From positions 4,898,001 through 4,962,000 of the forward strand of contig OW051471.1 of the NCBI GenBank assembly GCA_932521025.1: a stretch of 64,000 nucleotides of DNA. The letters are read 5' to 3'. Under the pieces are notes generated by a model, which was not told the origin of the DNA, searched no databases, and saw only the letters and a program-made list of their open reading frames with translations. Positions 36,741 through 46,852 of this stretch are shown piece after piece (the first letter of the stretch is position 1; every line of letters starts with the position of its first letter). The translations under genes were made by a program, and so were the position numbers. This DNA comes from Oscheius onirici (lineage: Eukaryota; Nematoda; Chromadorea; Rhabditida; Rhabditidae).

Positions 36741-37143
36741 TTGTACCATAGTACAAAAATTGCAATACTTGTAGTCCATACTATGGTACAGAACCATACA
36801 AGTGGATGCGAACATTTGTACTTTGTGCCGATGTGAAGAAAAGGAAATCTTACCAAAGATGCGTAGATTGTCGACTTGGAGGGAAATAGTACGGACAATT
36901 TTGGAAAATACGTTGTGAACCTTTTCCAATGTAGGAATGTGAAACAACAAGAAATTTGTTTCCTCTTTCAGCGTGTGATTTGTTCTGGTTAGATGTTGTA
37001 CTCCTTTGTATTGTCCGTCCATTGGATCTAATACGTCAGAGCGGTGTTCAGTGCATTTTTTGCATGCCATTGTTTTCAACGAGGCCGTTATGTAGTCTTC
37101 TAGGGACGACTGATGGCGATCTTCGCGACGTGTTGGTAATGAC

Positions 37144-37229
37144 AAAAGCTGACTCGAGTTCTTCTAGCTGCCAGCCACTGAAGTTTGTCCGGGTACGGCG
37201 TCGTTTAGAGGAAAGATTCACGTCAGAGT
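37144..37229 (-). pseudogene. Single captured exon of an UNC-4-like homeobox
   Basis: Minus strand: an acceptor TTTCCAG precedes an 86 bp exon encoding VNLSSKRRRTRTNFSGWQLE, then ELESAF, ended by a GT dinucleotide (37143-37142). RRTRTNFSGWQLEELE is the start of the UNC-4/Uncx homeodomain (helix 1 and N-terminal arm). No sequence for helix 2 or 3 (HYPDVFMRE, WFQNRRAKWR types) is found in the neighbouring kilobase, so this is an isolated fragment with its intron edges. It lies in the insertion within the collagen. Confidence 0.75.
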
Positions 37230-37819
37230 CTGGAAATGGTATTGGTAGGGGCCACAACCGACGTGACTGTCTAACAGTCCAAGATGTGGCTTCATAAATC
37301 CTTGCAAACCATGTCCTCAAGGACCTCCTGAACCTCCGGGACCTGCTGGAGACAGTCAGTTTCTAAATGGCGGTAGTTTCTAAGTAGTGTCTAGGTGGTA
37401 GCAATGGGCAGCAGGGAAGCAGCGGAAGCGATGGACGACCAGGACAGCCTGAACCTAAGGGACCTCCCGGACCGTGAGTCTCTCTGTCTGAACCATCAAA
37501 CAATTCTTTTTAGACCTGGAAATCATGGCTCCCCAGGAACTCCCGGATCACCAGGTGACGACGCGCCGAATGAACCCCTTCAGCCTGGCGAGCCTGGGCC
37601 AGCAGGTATAGTCCTTCAAAAGATCGTATATTAAAAATGTTTTTAGGAGAAGCTGATCCACAAGGACCTCCTGGACCACCAGGCTCTCCCGGACAAGGTG
37701 GAAAACCTGGTATTTTTTTTTGCGCTTGCGTGTTTTTTCCACTCATTCGATTGAAGGGGAGCCTGGGCCTGCTGCTAGTAGTCGGAGTAGTCTTCTTCGA
37801 GGACGGAACTCGTCGTTAA

Positions 37820-38302
37820 AATTGCTAATAAACCTTTCTCTTCTAGTGCACACTTTGGATAGACATAAAAAGACAACAATTATTTCCATCTAATTGCAAA
37901 CCGAACTTAATGTGTCTAGAGTAAAGCAAAGTAATCTTTCTCCTGTTATTCAAGCCGAGCGGGTGCATCTGAGGGGCCAGATAACGAATATAGCAACGAG
38001 TCTAGAGGAAGCACTGAAAGAGTTTTTTGAGAGAAAAAGTCTAATTGTAAGGCTTCCATTTCAATCTTCAAAATTTCAAAGAAACCCTTCAAGCAGTTCT
38101 TCAAATTAATGAGATCTGTTTGAACGGGCGGAGGCCCCGTTGACCTCTTCCAGATTCGCAGTATCCAGGCGACTAGTAGCCTTTCCGCCAACCGAACACA
38201 TTTCCAACAAAAATCTCTGCGTGTCCGATCGAAGCTGTTTCTCACACATATCTTTTCGTCTCAGATCAACCACCATACAATAAAGACACTTTTCCAGTTT
38301 CC
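37820..38302. other. Gene-free gap
   Basis: Nothing recognisable in 483 bp apart from AATAAA at about 37826 after the collagen remnant. It presumably carries the promoter of the DUF1647 gene. Confidence 0.4.
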
Positions 38303-39502
38303 ATGAGTCGACTACGACGCGGAGCTCATCTCCCCTTTGTCCTTCTGCTTGGAGTCTTGTTTGTTTTATGTGAAAGATGGACGCATCGGTCTGCATCTCG
38401 TTTGGAATGGACAAGTCTGGATCCTTTAGACATTGAAGTGCCTTTGTCGAAGGGGGATAGATTCATTTCAATAGGAGAAGATGGCAAGGAACTGGCAGGA
38501 CGTAGTTTCCCGAAAGAAGCAGTTGAAGAGGCTCGATCAATTCTTGATGGTGTCCAGGAATCGACAATTTCTACATTCAAAGTTTGATCACTTTTTTTTT
38601 CAAACTAAAAATATGTTGTTTAGGGAAAAGATGTGGTCTTTGTTACGTATGCTAGTGCTAACCATTATTCAGAGAGTCGAGAAGCTATTAGAAGGCTCAG
38701 AGAAGTAACAAACAATACACTAATTTACTATGATCTGGGTCTTGCGACAGAACAGGTTCTATTCTCTTCGATCAAAATGCAAACTTTTGTAGAAAGCAAA
38801 TCTGAAGAAGGTCTGCAATCTGAAGCTCGTTTTCTTCAACTTCCATCTCTATCCATCTCACGTCAAGAATCTGCTGACCTACGCATTCAAGCCTATTCTC
38901 ATGGCGGTTAGTCTTTTTCTTTATTCGAACAAAAAAATTATAGGAAATTTACAGCGAGTACAAAGTCTTCTGGGTTATTGACGCCAGTGCCCGTTTCTTT
39001 TCGATCTCAGAGCTCGGAAAGTTCTACGGCCGAGTTCGATCGGGAGAAGTCGAACCCTTTTCAGCAGAACACCCCGCTGGTCATACAATTCTTTCAGCCA
39101 CTTCAGAAAAAATGTTCGACTATCTCCCACTGGCGGCGAAAGGAGGAAAAGACGCTGGAATGAGACAAGCACTCACAATGTTTGTTGTCAGATCGAAAAT
39201 GGCAAAGGAAGTCGTCAAATGGAACATGATCTGCGCCTTAACGGAAAAGTGTATATCTCCACCGGGAACAACTCCTTTTTGCGCTGTCAGTTCAGGAGGT
39301 GGTTGTCACAGGTTGTTCACTTCCTTCGAAACTTAAAACTGTGTTTAGATTCGATCAAAGCAGTGTGAACGTCATAATGTGCGTCATCAATCTGAGAAGG
39401 AACAAGCCGTGTCTTTCTCCGAATGCAACCAAAGGCGCATACTCTTCCTTGGTGAGTGTATCGAGGGACACAACTTATGATGGACCTCTACCCACGTGCT
39501 AA
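38303..39502 (+). CDS. DUF1647 type II membrane protein (putative glycosyltransferase-like)
   Basis: About five exons, ATG at 38303, TAA at 39500-39502. An N-terminal signal anchor (HLPFVLLLGVLFVLCERW) follows a short Arg-rich cytoplasmic end, giving a type II Golgi-like topology. The lumenal domain has DVVFVTYASANHYSESREAI, TLIYYDLGL, KVFWVIDASARFF and a C-terminal Cys-containing region (KPCLSPNATKGAYSSLVSVS). This is the layout of the nematode-expanded DUF1647 family, whose fold resembles glycosyltransferases; activity is not proven. YDLGL and the WVIDAS segment are where nucleotide-sugar binding would be expected. The length, about 320 residues, fits the family. No oddities seen; introns are 40-45 bp. 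Confidence 0.75.
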
Positions 39503-39575
39503 GACTCTTCTCACATAGAAACGGGTTGATCAAACGGTTCATAAATATCTGTTACAGTGAGAATCTACTGAGAGT

Positions 39576-40132
39576 TTAGGCGAGCATCTGATATTCGTCG
39601 TGGTAGATCTCGTAACGATCTTCGGCGTTCTTCTTCCAGATCTGAATGTACTTTCCCTTCAAGACTCCAGCCTTCTGAAATTATTCCCTTATTACTTTGT
39701 TGAGAGACAAAAGAACCTCGGTATGGAACTCGAACTCTGTGGTAAAATTGACAAAGTTCCCGACCCCCTCGTAGTTTCCGTTAGAGATCTGAACCACTCA
39801 AAAATGTTCAAAACAAACTCGACATGTACCTTCATCTCAGTCTGTCCACACTCGGTGGCCATTTCGCGAAGAGACTTGACGATGTCGGCCCGTCCATAAA
39901 GACAGCTTTTGTCCTTCTCGACCATCACACTATTCGGCTCGTAGAAGGCTAGAAGACTTTCAATTACAAGGGACATTTGTTGAGAACCAACTTCCCATGT
40001 CACCGAAGCGTCCAGAATTGAAAGTCTCGACGTACGAGTTGACAAAAGGCAAGAGCTTAGCTTTGGCTTCTGAAAGGAACTTGGATAAATCAAAAAGAAC
40101 AAAAAAAACGGACCTTCGTTAGAGAGAGACAT
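39576..40132 (-). CDS. Small DUF4440 / NTF2-like protein
   Basis: Four exons on the minus strand from MSLSNEEAKAKLLPFVNSYV (ATG 40132) to IYHDEYQMLA (stop 39576), about 125 residues. The pattern is the SnoaL/NTF2-like alpha+beta cone of DUF4440: an N-terminal helix (LLPFVNSYVETFNSGRF), YEPNSVMVEKDK, a GRADIVKSLREMA helix, then beta strands (FVNFTTEFEFHTEAG, GKYIQIWKKN) and the family's C-terminal WxIYHDE-type motif (YEIYHDEYQM). Worms have many such small cytosolic or secreted proteins of unknown ligand; no signal peptide is seen here. It is 370 bp downstream of the PNP gene on the same strand. Confidence 0.75.
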
Positions 40133-40501
40133 TCTTCTTCTGTCAGCTATGGCGGCCCAAGAGGTCACTGCAAACGCCAACTGTCAATCGAGGTGTAACA
40201 AGAGCACAATAAAAAGAGGCCACGTGTGTCAAAAAGAATGAAAGTTGAATGGAATAGAAGTCGCTCTTATAGAGACTCTGCAACTTTTCAACTACTTCCT
40301 TCCGTCCAATTCAGTCTCCACGTGAGCTTGCAACCTGGCTTTGTTCTGGCCGAAGGTGCAAACTTCCGTTGTAAGCAACTGACTCAAAGATCCCACTGAG
40401 GACACTTGAAGGAAAGACTGACTCTTATCGAATTGTTTTTGTCGGATCAGCGGAGATAGGAGGAAAGTTTATTATTGACATTCGATTGTACAGTTTGAGA
40501 T
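40133..40501. other. Gene-free gap between PNP and the DUF4440 gene
   Basis: Nothing recognisable; both neighbours lie on the minus strand, so this holds the PNP 3' UTR and the DUF4440 promoter. Confidence 0.4.
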
Positions 40502-41688
40502 TCAGTGGATTCTTTTGATAATCTCTCTCACAAAAGCAGTCGCTCTTTCGCCTCCCTCCTTGGCAATTTGTAGAACTTCCTCGTGTGTTACTTTGACCGA
40601 TGTATCGGCGTCCAAGTTGGCAATATTTGTGATGAGAGAGAAGCCAAAAACTTTCATTTCGCACTGCCTTGCCACAGTCACTTCATGACAGGTGCTCATG
40701 CCTATGGCGTCTCCTCCAACTGCCTTGAACATAGTAATCTAAAAAACGTTCTATTGATCATACAGGTCAACAAACCTCAGCGGGAGATTCGTACTGCGGC
40801 CCTCCGCACATAACATAGACTCCCTCGTGCACATTCAGATTGGTCTCGTTGGCGACAGTCTTCGCCAGATCTCTGTAATCTTTTGTCATTTACGAGTTCC
40901 ATTATGGCCATTGTCTTTACTCTTATCTAATCTTTTTCCAGAAGGTCTCACCTCAACTCCTTGTCATACGCGGCGTGAACACTGACAAACTGGGGACCGA
41001 ATCGGCGGTCATTGATTCCGACCAGAGGAGACAGTCCGACCAATCCTGGCATGAAGATGTGGTCCTTGAGAATCATCAGATCTCCGTAGGTGTAAGCTCT
41101 ATTGATTCCTCCTGCAGCATTGGACACTACCTAAAGTTTTGTAAGTATAAGGAAAGAACGTGAACGAACCATAGTCTTGACTCCCAAAAGATGCATGACT
41201 CTGACAGGAAGAGCACACTGAAAGATAGGCTCTAACAAAAAAGAAAAGCTGCCATACTCGAGCAAGATCGACTGGGAAAGTCTCGTATGGATGGAATCGA
41301 CCCTGGAGACAGACGACTTTCTTTCCTTCAATATAGCCGAAAATCATGTTGCCGACATGTCCTTTGACATGGACAGACGGGAAGCCGGGAATCTCTTCAT
41401 ACGGAAGAACGACTGCCTTCTCGACAAGTCCGGCGATTGGAGCCAGTCCTGATCCACAGATGATTCCCAACTGAAATTGATTGACTAATTTCTACCATCT
41501 CTTTCTAACCTCGGCAGTAGCGACATCTTCGCCGACCTTCTGTTTGATCACTTCAGCGATGTAACAAACGTCGTCATAGTTTCTCGGACTGTAATTTGAT
41601 TCGATTAGTGATAAATTGATGTATTTTCTCACTTTATTTCCCTCTTTTCCTCTGAACTGATAAATTGTGGTTTCTCCTGTGGACTCAT
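40502..41688 (-). CDS. pnp-1: Purine nucleoside phosphorylase
   Basis: Seven or so exons, ATG at 41688 (MSPQEKPQFISSEEKREIK), stop at 40502, about 300 residues as usual for the trimeric class. Motifs in order: AELGIICGSGLAPIAG (phosphate-binding GSGL), FPSVHVKGHVGNMIFG, VCLQGRFHPYETFP (GRFHxYE), VSNAAGGINRAYTYGDLM, YVMCGGPQYESPAEITMF (GPxYETPAE type) and AIGMSTCHEVTVARQC (GMST...E...A). The enzyme splits inosine and guanosine with phosphate to base and ribose-1-phosphate in purine salvage in the cytosol. His in place of Pro in the MSTxPE motif is a small oddity. Introns are 40-60 bp. Confidence 0.93.
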
Positions 41689-42754
41689 CTCTAAATTCAA
41701 AGTTTATGACAGGGTTATCAAAAAGTGAGAAGAAATCGTTTGATTCTGCAAAGAAAAAGGAAGAGGAGCGCGTGGCGCGTGGTCTATTCTGTCGAATGTC
41801 TTATCTCTATCGCGAGTTATCAAGGCTAGCTCGTGCTAGCAAACAACTTCAAAACAATATACGCCTACCGATCAAACCATGTCCTGATGGTCAAAGTATT
41901 CTCGTGGCGTGGATTCTGTTCTCATCGTCAGATAAGAAATTTGCAATAAGACCGGCAACGGCTCAAAATGTTTTGGGAAACTGGAGAATCATTCCAAAGG
42001 TCTTGAGATAAAGAGTTTCCGGTGGAAAGGAATGCGAGAGGAGGAACAGTCAGTGTGGTGTCATTCTGACAATGAGGGTTATTTGAGGAGAGTAAGAACT
42101 GAAAGAGGGAACTGGTTGGACGGACTGTTTTTGCGGAAAGAAGAGATGGACGAGCGACTTGAACTCTGTGAGAATGATTGACAGTCTCTCAGGTGAATGA
42201 TAAGAACTGATTCCTTAGAAAGGGACAATTGTAAAATGATGAGATGAAAACAAGACGTCGAAGCTTCGAAACTTCTTTTAATGGAGTCGCCTCGTGACTG
42301 ATAACACTAATTTTATGTTTCGGTTCGAACAGTTTTCCGAAACTTTGTCCGACGTTTCCAAGACAGTCTTCGGTGATTTTCTCCGATAATAATACCCACC
42401 CTTTTCTCCAAATTGACCGAATGACGATATTGCCTTATCAGTGGGTAAGTTGATATAGAGTCACGTGGTCACTCGACTCATCCTCTCTTTTGGGAGTGAA
42501 AGGGAACAGCGTCTTAGATAAGGTCTACGACTATTTTACGACCATGTTACAAGGGTGATGACAGAGAAAAGTGTGCTACTGAATCCCTCAAATATGGTTT
42601 TCCCGCAAGTTTCTCTTTGCGTGACCATCGGAACAAGAAATGAAACGGAACATCCACGGAGTCATTGGTATTCCAGCGCTGTTCAGGTGAATCTTATCTT
42701 CTTCTATTTTACGTTTCCAGACAAATACAGACAATTACATCATAATGAGAAGTA
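41689..42754. other. Gene-free stretch upstream of PNP
   Basis: About 1.07 kb. Open frames occur (41667-42011 and 42555-42791, plus strand) but neither has a recognisable domain, signal peptide or plausible splice partners, and the first overlaps PNP exon 1. It probably holds the PNP promoter and 3' UTR of the next gene. Confidence 0.45.
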
Positions 42755-44487
42755 TCAAAATCGGAAGGGAAACTCCTGTAATGGTCGCTGAGCTCGAACA
42801 TGATACGTGGGCACACCTCTTATTGGTCCCATTCCTCCCGCAGAACCGAACCCACCAAGTCCTGAAACTAGTTTAATTGTCACAATAATTGCTACCTGGA
42901 ATGCCCTGGAAATTCTCCATACCGCGTGCTCCCGTCATTTCGGACATTCCGCCCATTCCCATAGAGCCAGAGTCCAGTGAACTGCAACTACAATCGAATC
43001 CATTGGCCAACTGAAGAAGTTGCGCTAAATTAAGTGAATAGGCAGATTCAACCAGAGAAATTACTGAATTGTTCAAATCCTCCGAGACCAGTTCGCATTG
43101 TATTGGATCTATTGATGATTTCCTGTTGTCTTCTAACTTGTTCCTAAATGATTTGTACTTTCGACGAAACGACCAGTTTATTCCGATCCAACTTTGGATA
43201 ATCAGCTGGTTTTCTACAACAAACGATCCCCTGTAATCCATGCCCGAAACCTGCTTCGGAAAAAAAGGTGATGGGAGAATGAGTCAGTATGCGAGATACG
43301 TTCATTCCATGAGACCTATGACATGGTAAATTAGGGTCAAACTTACCTGATTCAAAAAGAGTTCGGACCTGACGTCTGCAAATCACCAGAGTCAATGGGT
43401 AGCTCGAAAGCTGACTTGACTGGGAGAGGGGTGTTATATAGGAATCCAATGCTAATGAGACAGTATAACGCGGACCCCCTCTCCAAATTTTCCAAACAAA
43501 AACTATAAAATTGTTGAACTACCATTCAAAATGAGAGGCTACGTTTTGTCTATGTTCATCGATTGTTGTTTCTTTTTTAACGGCTGCTGAAGTATACAAT
43601 CAAAAATGTGATAGGAGTATGGGGTCAAGTGAATAAGTTAAAAAGTTCGATGGGAAGATTGAAAAGACTTCTTGCTCACGTCATCTTTGAGAATGACCTC
43701 TGATTTTATTCTATTACGAGTCCTGAATGGGGGTTTTTGCGCCTTTTGCGTGTTCGTAAATAATCCAAGCCTTTTGATCAAAAAAGTCATGCAAGAATTG
43801 GTCTCATGCTCCCTCTTGGCTTGTTTTCAGTCCCTTTTCAAAAGGCTGCCAGTCTCCCAAGAAATGACCCTTTTCCTCTCTCACAGCAAGAGCCCTTATT
43901 CGATTCTCACTTTGAAGTTACAATCTTACTTGGAGCTGCTGAATCTGTTGCTGCGCCGCTGCATTTGAGTCTAAGGGCGGAGGAGCATTGGGGTTGGCCA
44001 TTTTCGATACACATTTGCAGTTGAAGGCGAATGGAACTAAATCGGTAGTTAGGTAATTACTCTCCTCACCATTGACGTACTGTTGCTGAGCTATGCCGCC
44101 CATACCCATTCCAGGAATGTTCTAAAAGTAAAAAGGCTATTTCCGAATGTACTACTCCCACGACCACGATATTTCACTAAAAACATATTGTCTCCCGACT
44201 GAGTGGGATCTCTAGTGACGATTGGCGGAAATTGCTCGGTCACATGGAATCGCGAACCAGGCTTCAATAAATAGCCAGGAATCTTCCATTCCTCTGATTA
44301 TTCTCTCCCTACCTGGCCAAACGTTCTCAAATACATGGACGGGTCCAGTTGTTCGCTCGTCTCTGGCTCTTTTTCCGTTGACTGAAAAAAGCTGTTCATT
44401 GAAACTCTTGACTCATTTCGTTCCCAGAACCCGTATAAAACCAACCACGACGGTGACGGAGATAGCAAAAAATAGCAGTAGATTCAT
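42755..44487 (-). CDS. Secreted Gly/Met/Gln-rich protein, unrecognised
   Basis: Starts at ATG 44487 with a signal peptide ([17 protein letters not shown]). The next exons read [20 protein letters not shown] and then [17 protein letters not shown], a Cys-containing piece ([19 protein letters not shown]) and a Gln/Ala run ([13 protein letters not shown]). Distal exons give [20 protein letters not shown] and [20 protein letters not shown], ending LQEFPFRF at 42755. Gly/Met-rich low complexity with few Cys suggests an extracellular structural protein. A 450 bp internal gap (about 43.45-43.9 kb) leaves open that these are two adjacent genes. The family is not recognised. The N-terminus is divergent from the small secreted peptide at 44607 with 119 bp between the starts. 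Confidence 0.55.
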
Positions 44488-44606
44488 CTCTGTCGTACAA
44501 AGCGTGTTCTCACTCTCTTTTAAACACAACCAAATCCCTCCTCGTCGGCCTTGGTCAAAAAGACTGTCCAGCCGGTTTTCTCTTTTACTACTCTACAATT
44601 TTCAGA
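44488..44606. promoter_or_regulatory. 119 bp bidirectional promoter region
   Basis: It separates two opposed start codons of two secreted-protein genes, so both promoters must lie here or overlap the 5' UTRs. TTTTAAAC near 44519 is TATA-like for the minus gene. TTTTCAGA just before the plus ATG could be a splice acceptor. Confidence 0.5.
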
Positions 44607-44846
44607 ATGTTCTCGGTGAAAATCCTTGTGCTGCTCATTCTTGTGGTCCTAGTCGTCTACTCGCAAGAAGGTATTACTTTCCAGCTGTTTCTAGACTAAC
44701 GTTTTTTAGAGATTACCCCATCGGCAAGGGGCTATGGAGACTACGTCCGTCAACGACCGCTCATCATTCGAGAAACGAGAGCCTCGAGAAGTCGATTGGA
44801 ATGTCTTCTGAATCTAAGAAGCTACCAGCTGTGTTCCTTCATTTAA
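44607..44846 (+). CDS. 66-residue secreted peptide or precursor
   Basis: Two exons (44607-44670, 44710-44846) joined over a 39 bp GT-AG intron. MFSVKILVLLILVVLVVYSQ is a strong signal peptide; the mature part has about 46 residues, basic (YGDYVRQRPLIIRETRASRS) with two Cys near the end (CLLNLRSYQLCSFI). RQR and RASRSR could be processing sites, so a peptide precursor is possible, but no known neuropeptide motif with C-terminal amidation Gly is seen. The gene shares a 119 bp promoter region with the Gly/Met-rich secreted-protein gene and ends 39 bp before the end of the converging ATPase beta gene. Confidence 0.6.
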
Positions 44847-44885
44847 TCAACAAAATGAATGAAGAGCAAGAGTTTGGGAGATGGT

Positions 44886-45918
44886 TTAATACATTTTCAT
44901 CTTCAATTTCATCTTGCTCTGGTTGTCGTTGAGTCCTTTCAGATTCGTCTGGCAGTCAATGTTGTACTCTCTCGGTTTAGTCAGATTGAACTTGAGCATG
45001 AGGAAGGGGGCCTGATAGCCTGGCTGATTCCAATAGGGATAGACACACGTGTCCATTCCGTCCTTCGGATACATGGTGTAGGGAGCTCCTTGACACTGGA
45101 CGGTGATTCTGTTCTTGTGACAGCAACTTTTCTCCTTGTTCGGACATTCTCTCGTCGAAATCTCTCCCTTGTCGTCAACTTCAGGAAACCAGCCGAGAAT
45201 CTTGGTCAGACGAATCATCACACACGGCATTCCTTCGCCCAATCCCATTCCAGACTGCTTCATATTGTCCTTCGTCATGGCACAAGGTCCGTACTCTTCT
45301 GAAGAAAGATCCAGCATGCAACTCGAACCAACAGGAGCTCCGTCAGCATTGCCGTCAAAGTCAGAGCACAGAACTCTTCCAGTCTTATTGGCCGTTCCGT
45401 TCTCATACTCTGAATAACAAAGGTAAACAAAAAAGATTTAAGTTACCTTGAAAGATTTCGTTCCATCTAACCATCAGATTGTGCATTCCTTTGTCCTTGA
45501 ACTCGTTCGGCTTCCAGTCGATGACACCATGAGTTTTCTTGTCGTGGTGGGCAGGATTCGGCTCGTAGATGATTCGCGGACTGTTGCCAATGAACGAGTT
45601 AGCTCCGAAGTATACAGGAGTTTCTCCAAGACGCAGATAGTTCAGAAACGTCAGTCCAGATCCGAAGCCGAGTCCCATCACCCAGACCAGCAAGATCCAC
45701 CCAAAAGTGTAGACAAATCCTAAAGTTCCTTTCGCGAACTCATCTTCCGTGGCCTTTTTCGGTCTGTTCTTGCCTCCTTTTGAGACTTTCACACTCGCCT
45801 CAGCCGGCTCTACCGTCGACATTTCCGACTTCTTGGCTTCCGACTTGGGTTCACTTTTCTTGTCCGAACGAGGCTCCGTCTTAGTCGACTTGACTTCTGA
45901 CTTGGTCGACTGCTCCAT
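44886..45918 (-). CDS. Na+/K+-ATPase beta subunit
   Basis: Three to four exons, ATG at 45918, stop at 44886. The cytoplasmic N-terminus is long, Lys/Ser/Glu-rich (about 60 residues, with KSEAKKSEMSTVEPAEA). Then comes the typical beta-subunit segment: FAKGTLGFVYTFGWILLVWV and GLGFGSGLTFLNYL (one membrane helix, type II). The ectodomain has three likely disulfides (CSDFDGN, SSCMLDLSSEEYGPCA, CCHKNRITVQCQG) and the conserved YPYWNQPGYQAPFLMLKFNL near the end. The subunit helps the ion pump fold, reach the plasma membrane and bind K+. The C-terminus adds basic KMKLKMKMY. The N-terminal extension is longer than in vertebrate beta chains. Confidence 0.92.
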
Positions 45919-46106
45919 GTTAGTCTTTTCTGAAAACTGTGAGTAGAACTCTAAGAGGAGAACTACCAGAAGAGAGCAGTCGTTTCCTTTCGTCCGAGGT
46001 GTCCAGCATCTAGAAGTCCAAGTACAATGAACTTTTTGAATTTTATTACCTTTTTTTCAAGCAATTTATAATTGCACCCAAGTCTCTGTGTATGTGTATC
46101 GAAAGC

Positions 46107-46396
46107 CTTAATTGCAATAATAAGGGAGTTCTGTGAAGATCCGTTTGGTTTGTTTCTTTGTTTTGTTTTTCGAAAGTATCTTCAAAACAACAACGTCAGT
46201 CACTTTGGCGAAAAATAGTTAGGGGAGAATTGCTCCAGTTTGGCTAGATCTTTTGTAGTAACATTTAGACGGGTATATGGTTGCCGGGGAAAAAATAGCC
46301 AAGAGACAGTGGGACAGAGTATCAGACTTTGCAAAAGAAGGGAATCTATATCTCTAGCTTTGATAAGGGCGTTGCTTACCTTGTCTATTTTAAATT
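46107..46396 (+). repeat. Dispersed repeat, copy E
   Basis: Begins CTTAATTGCAATAATAAGGG then AGTTCTGTG and ends GATAAGGGCGTTGCTTACCT, the same two ends as at 60195-60596 (AATTGAGGATAAGGAGGGGA ... AGGGCGTTGCCAACCTT), with the interior diverged. Confidence 0.5.
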
Positions 46397-46433
46397 GCTC
46401 TCGCGTCGTCTCTGTTTGTATGTAGGAAGCCTT

Positions 46434-46625
46434 AATTGATAAATAAACAAGGGAGCTTTGTGCGCAGATTACAGCTGGGAGTTTGTAGTAACAAGTTGTT
46501 TCAACTCAGTACTGGCAGACTAGGAAGTGCGAGAACTGCTTATGCGTTTTGTAGTTTCCAAACAGACGAATTGCTGTCGAAAATACGGAAGGGGAGGGAA
46601 TAACTTTAGCCCTGATATATCCTTG
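46434..46625 (+). repeat. Dispersed repeat, copy D
   Basis: Starts AATTGATAAATAAACAAGGG then AGCTTTGTGCGCAGATTA, matching AGCTTTGTGCGCAAATTAG at 60221. It ends near TTTAGCCCTGATATATCCTT, similar to TTTAGCCCTGGAAGGGCG at 60564. Confidence 0.5.
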
Positions 46626-46852
46626 TTTATTCAAAGAACAAACTTTTCCAAAGTTTCTCTATTTCTCCATCTAATTCTCCCCGATGTTTAGTTTGCATTC
46701 AGGATCAAAGTTCTCTCTTCTACGAAAGACTAATTAAACTTTTGAGGCGACTATCGACCCGTCCCTCCTCCTTTCCTCCCTCCATTTTGATCAGTTCGGA
46801 TAAGTTTTTCTCATATATGGTCCCATTTTGGCTACAATCTGGAGCTGTTCCA

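Larger units (their letters stand above)
36285..37297. mobile_element. ~1 kb insertion inside the collagen
   Basis: The collagen reads up to about 36285 and resumes near 37300; family members have no sequence in between. The insert contains a GC-rich palindromic block (36290-36365, CCCGTCCCGCGGGACGGG), a copy of a dispersed repeat (36480-36740), an open minus frame at 36675-37145 of unknown origin, and a homeobox exon (37144-37229, minus). I see no transposase and no clear terminal repeats or target duplication, so the class is unknown. It could in theory be a very long intron, but stops and frame breaks in the host argue otherwise. Confidence 0.55.
35767..37819 (+). pseudogene. Cuticle collagen, decayed and interrupted
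   Basis: The start MDLEVRIKAYRFVAYSAVTS is the nematode cuticle collagen N-terminal domain with its membrane-spanning block. Later exons read AKDIWSEVNHLRTLP, a KRXR-type cleavage region (NRRARQ), and Gly-X-Y segments. Several lesions show. Exon 1 runs into TAA at 35899 and the expected Cys-Lys motif (ISYCK, before 35926) is in another frame, as if one A were missing from an A5 run. The Gly-X-Y block breaks off after VVICEPV near 36280 and resumes at CKPCPQGPP near 37300. Three Gly positions are Glu (GRPEKPG, GPPEPPG, GQPEPKG). The conserved end FFEDGTRR is present (37790-37816) but out of frame with the Gly-X-Y run, and its usual Cys motif is absent. An intact collagen would be secreted into the cuticle; this copy looks dead. 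Assembly error could explain single-base lesions. Confidence 0.8.
45919..46852. other. Intergenic stretch with two repeat copies
   Basis: No gene seen in 934 bp. It contains two copies of the dispersed repeat (46107-46396, 46434-46625) in tandem and the upstream regions of the ATPase beta and nuclear receptor genes. Confidence 0.5.

Noticed and set aside
36675..37145. Minus ORF of 156 codons in the collagen insert
   Set aside because: Cys-x2-Cys occurs once (CKKC) but no domain is recognised; it runs through a repeat copy, so a gene call is not supported.
41667..42011. Plus ORF of 114 codons upstream of PNP
   Set aside because: Overlaps PNP exon 1 on the other strand and shows no recognisable feature.
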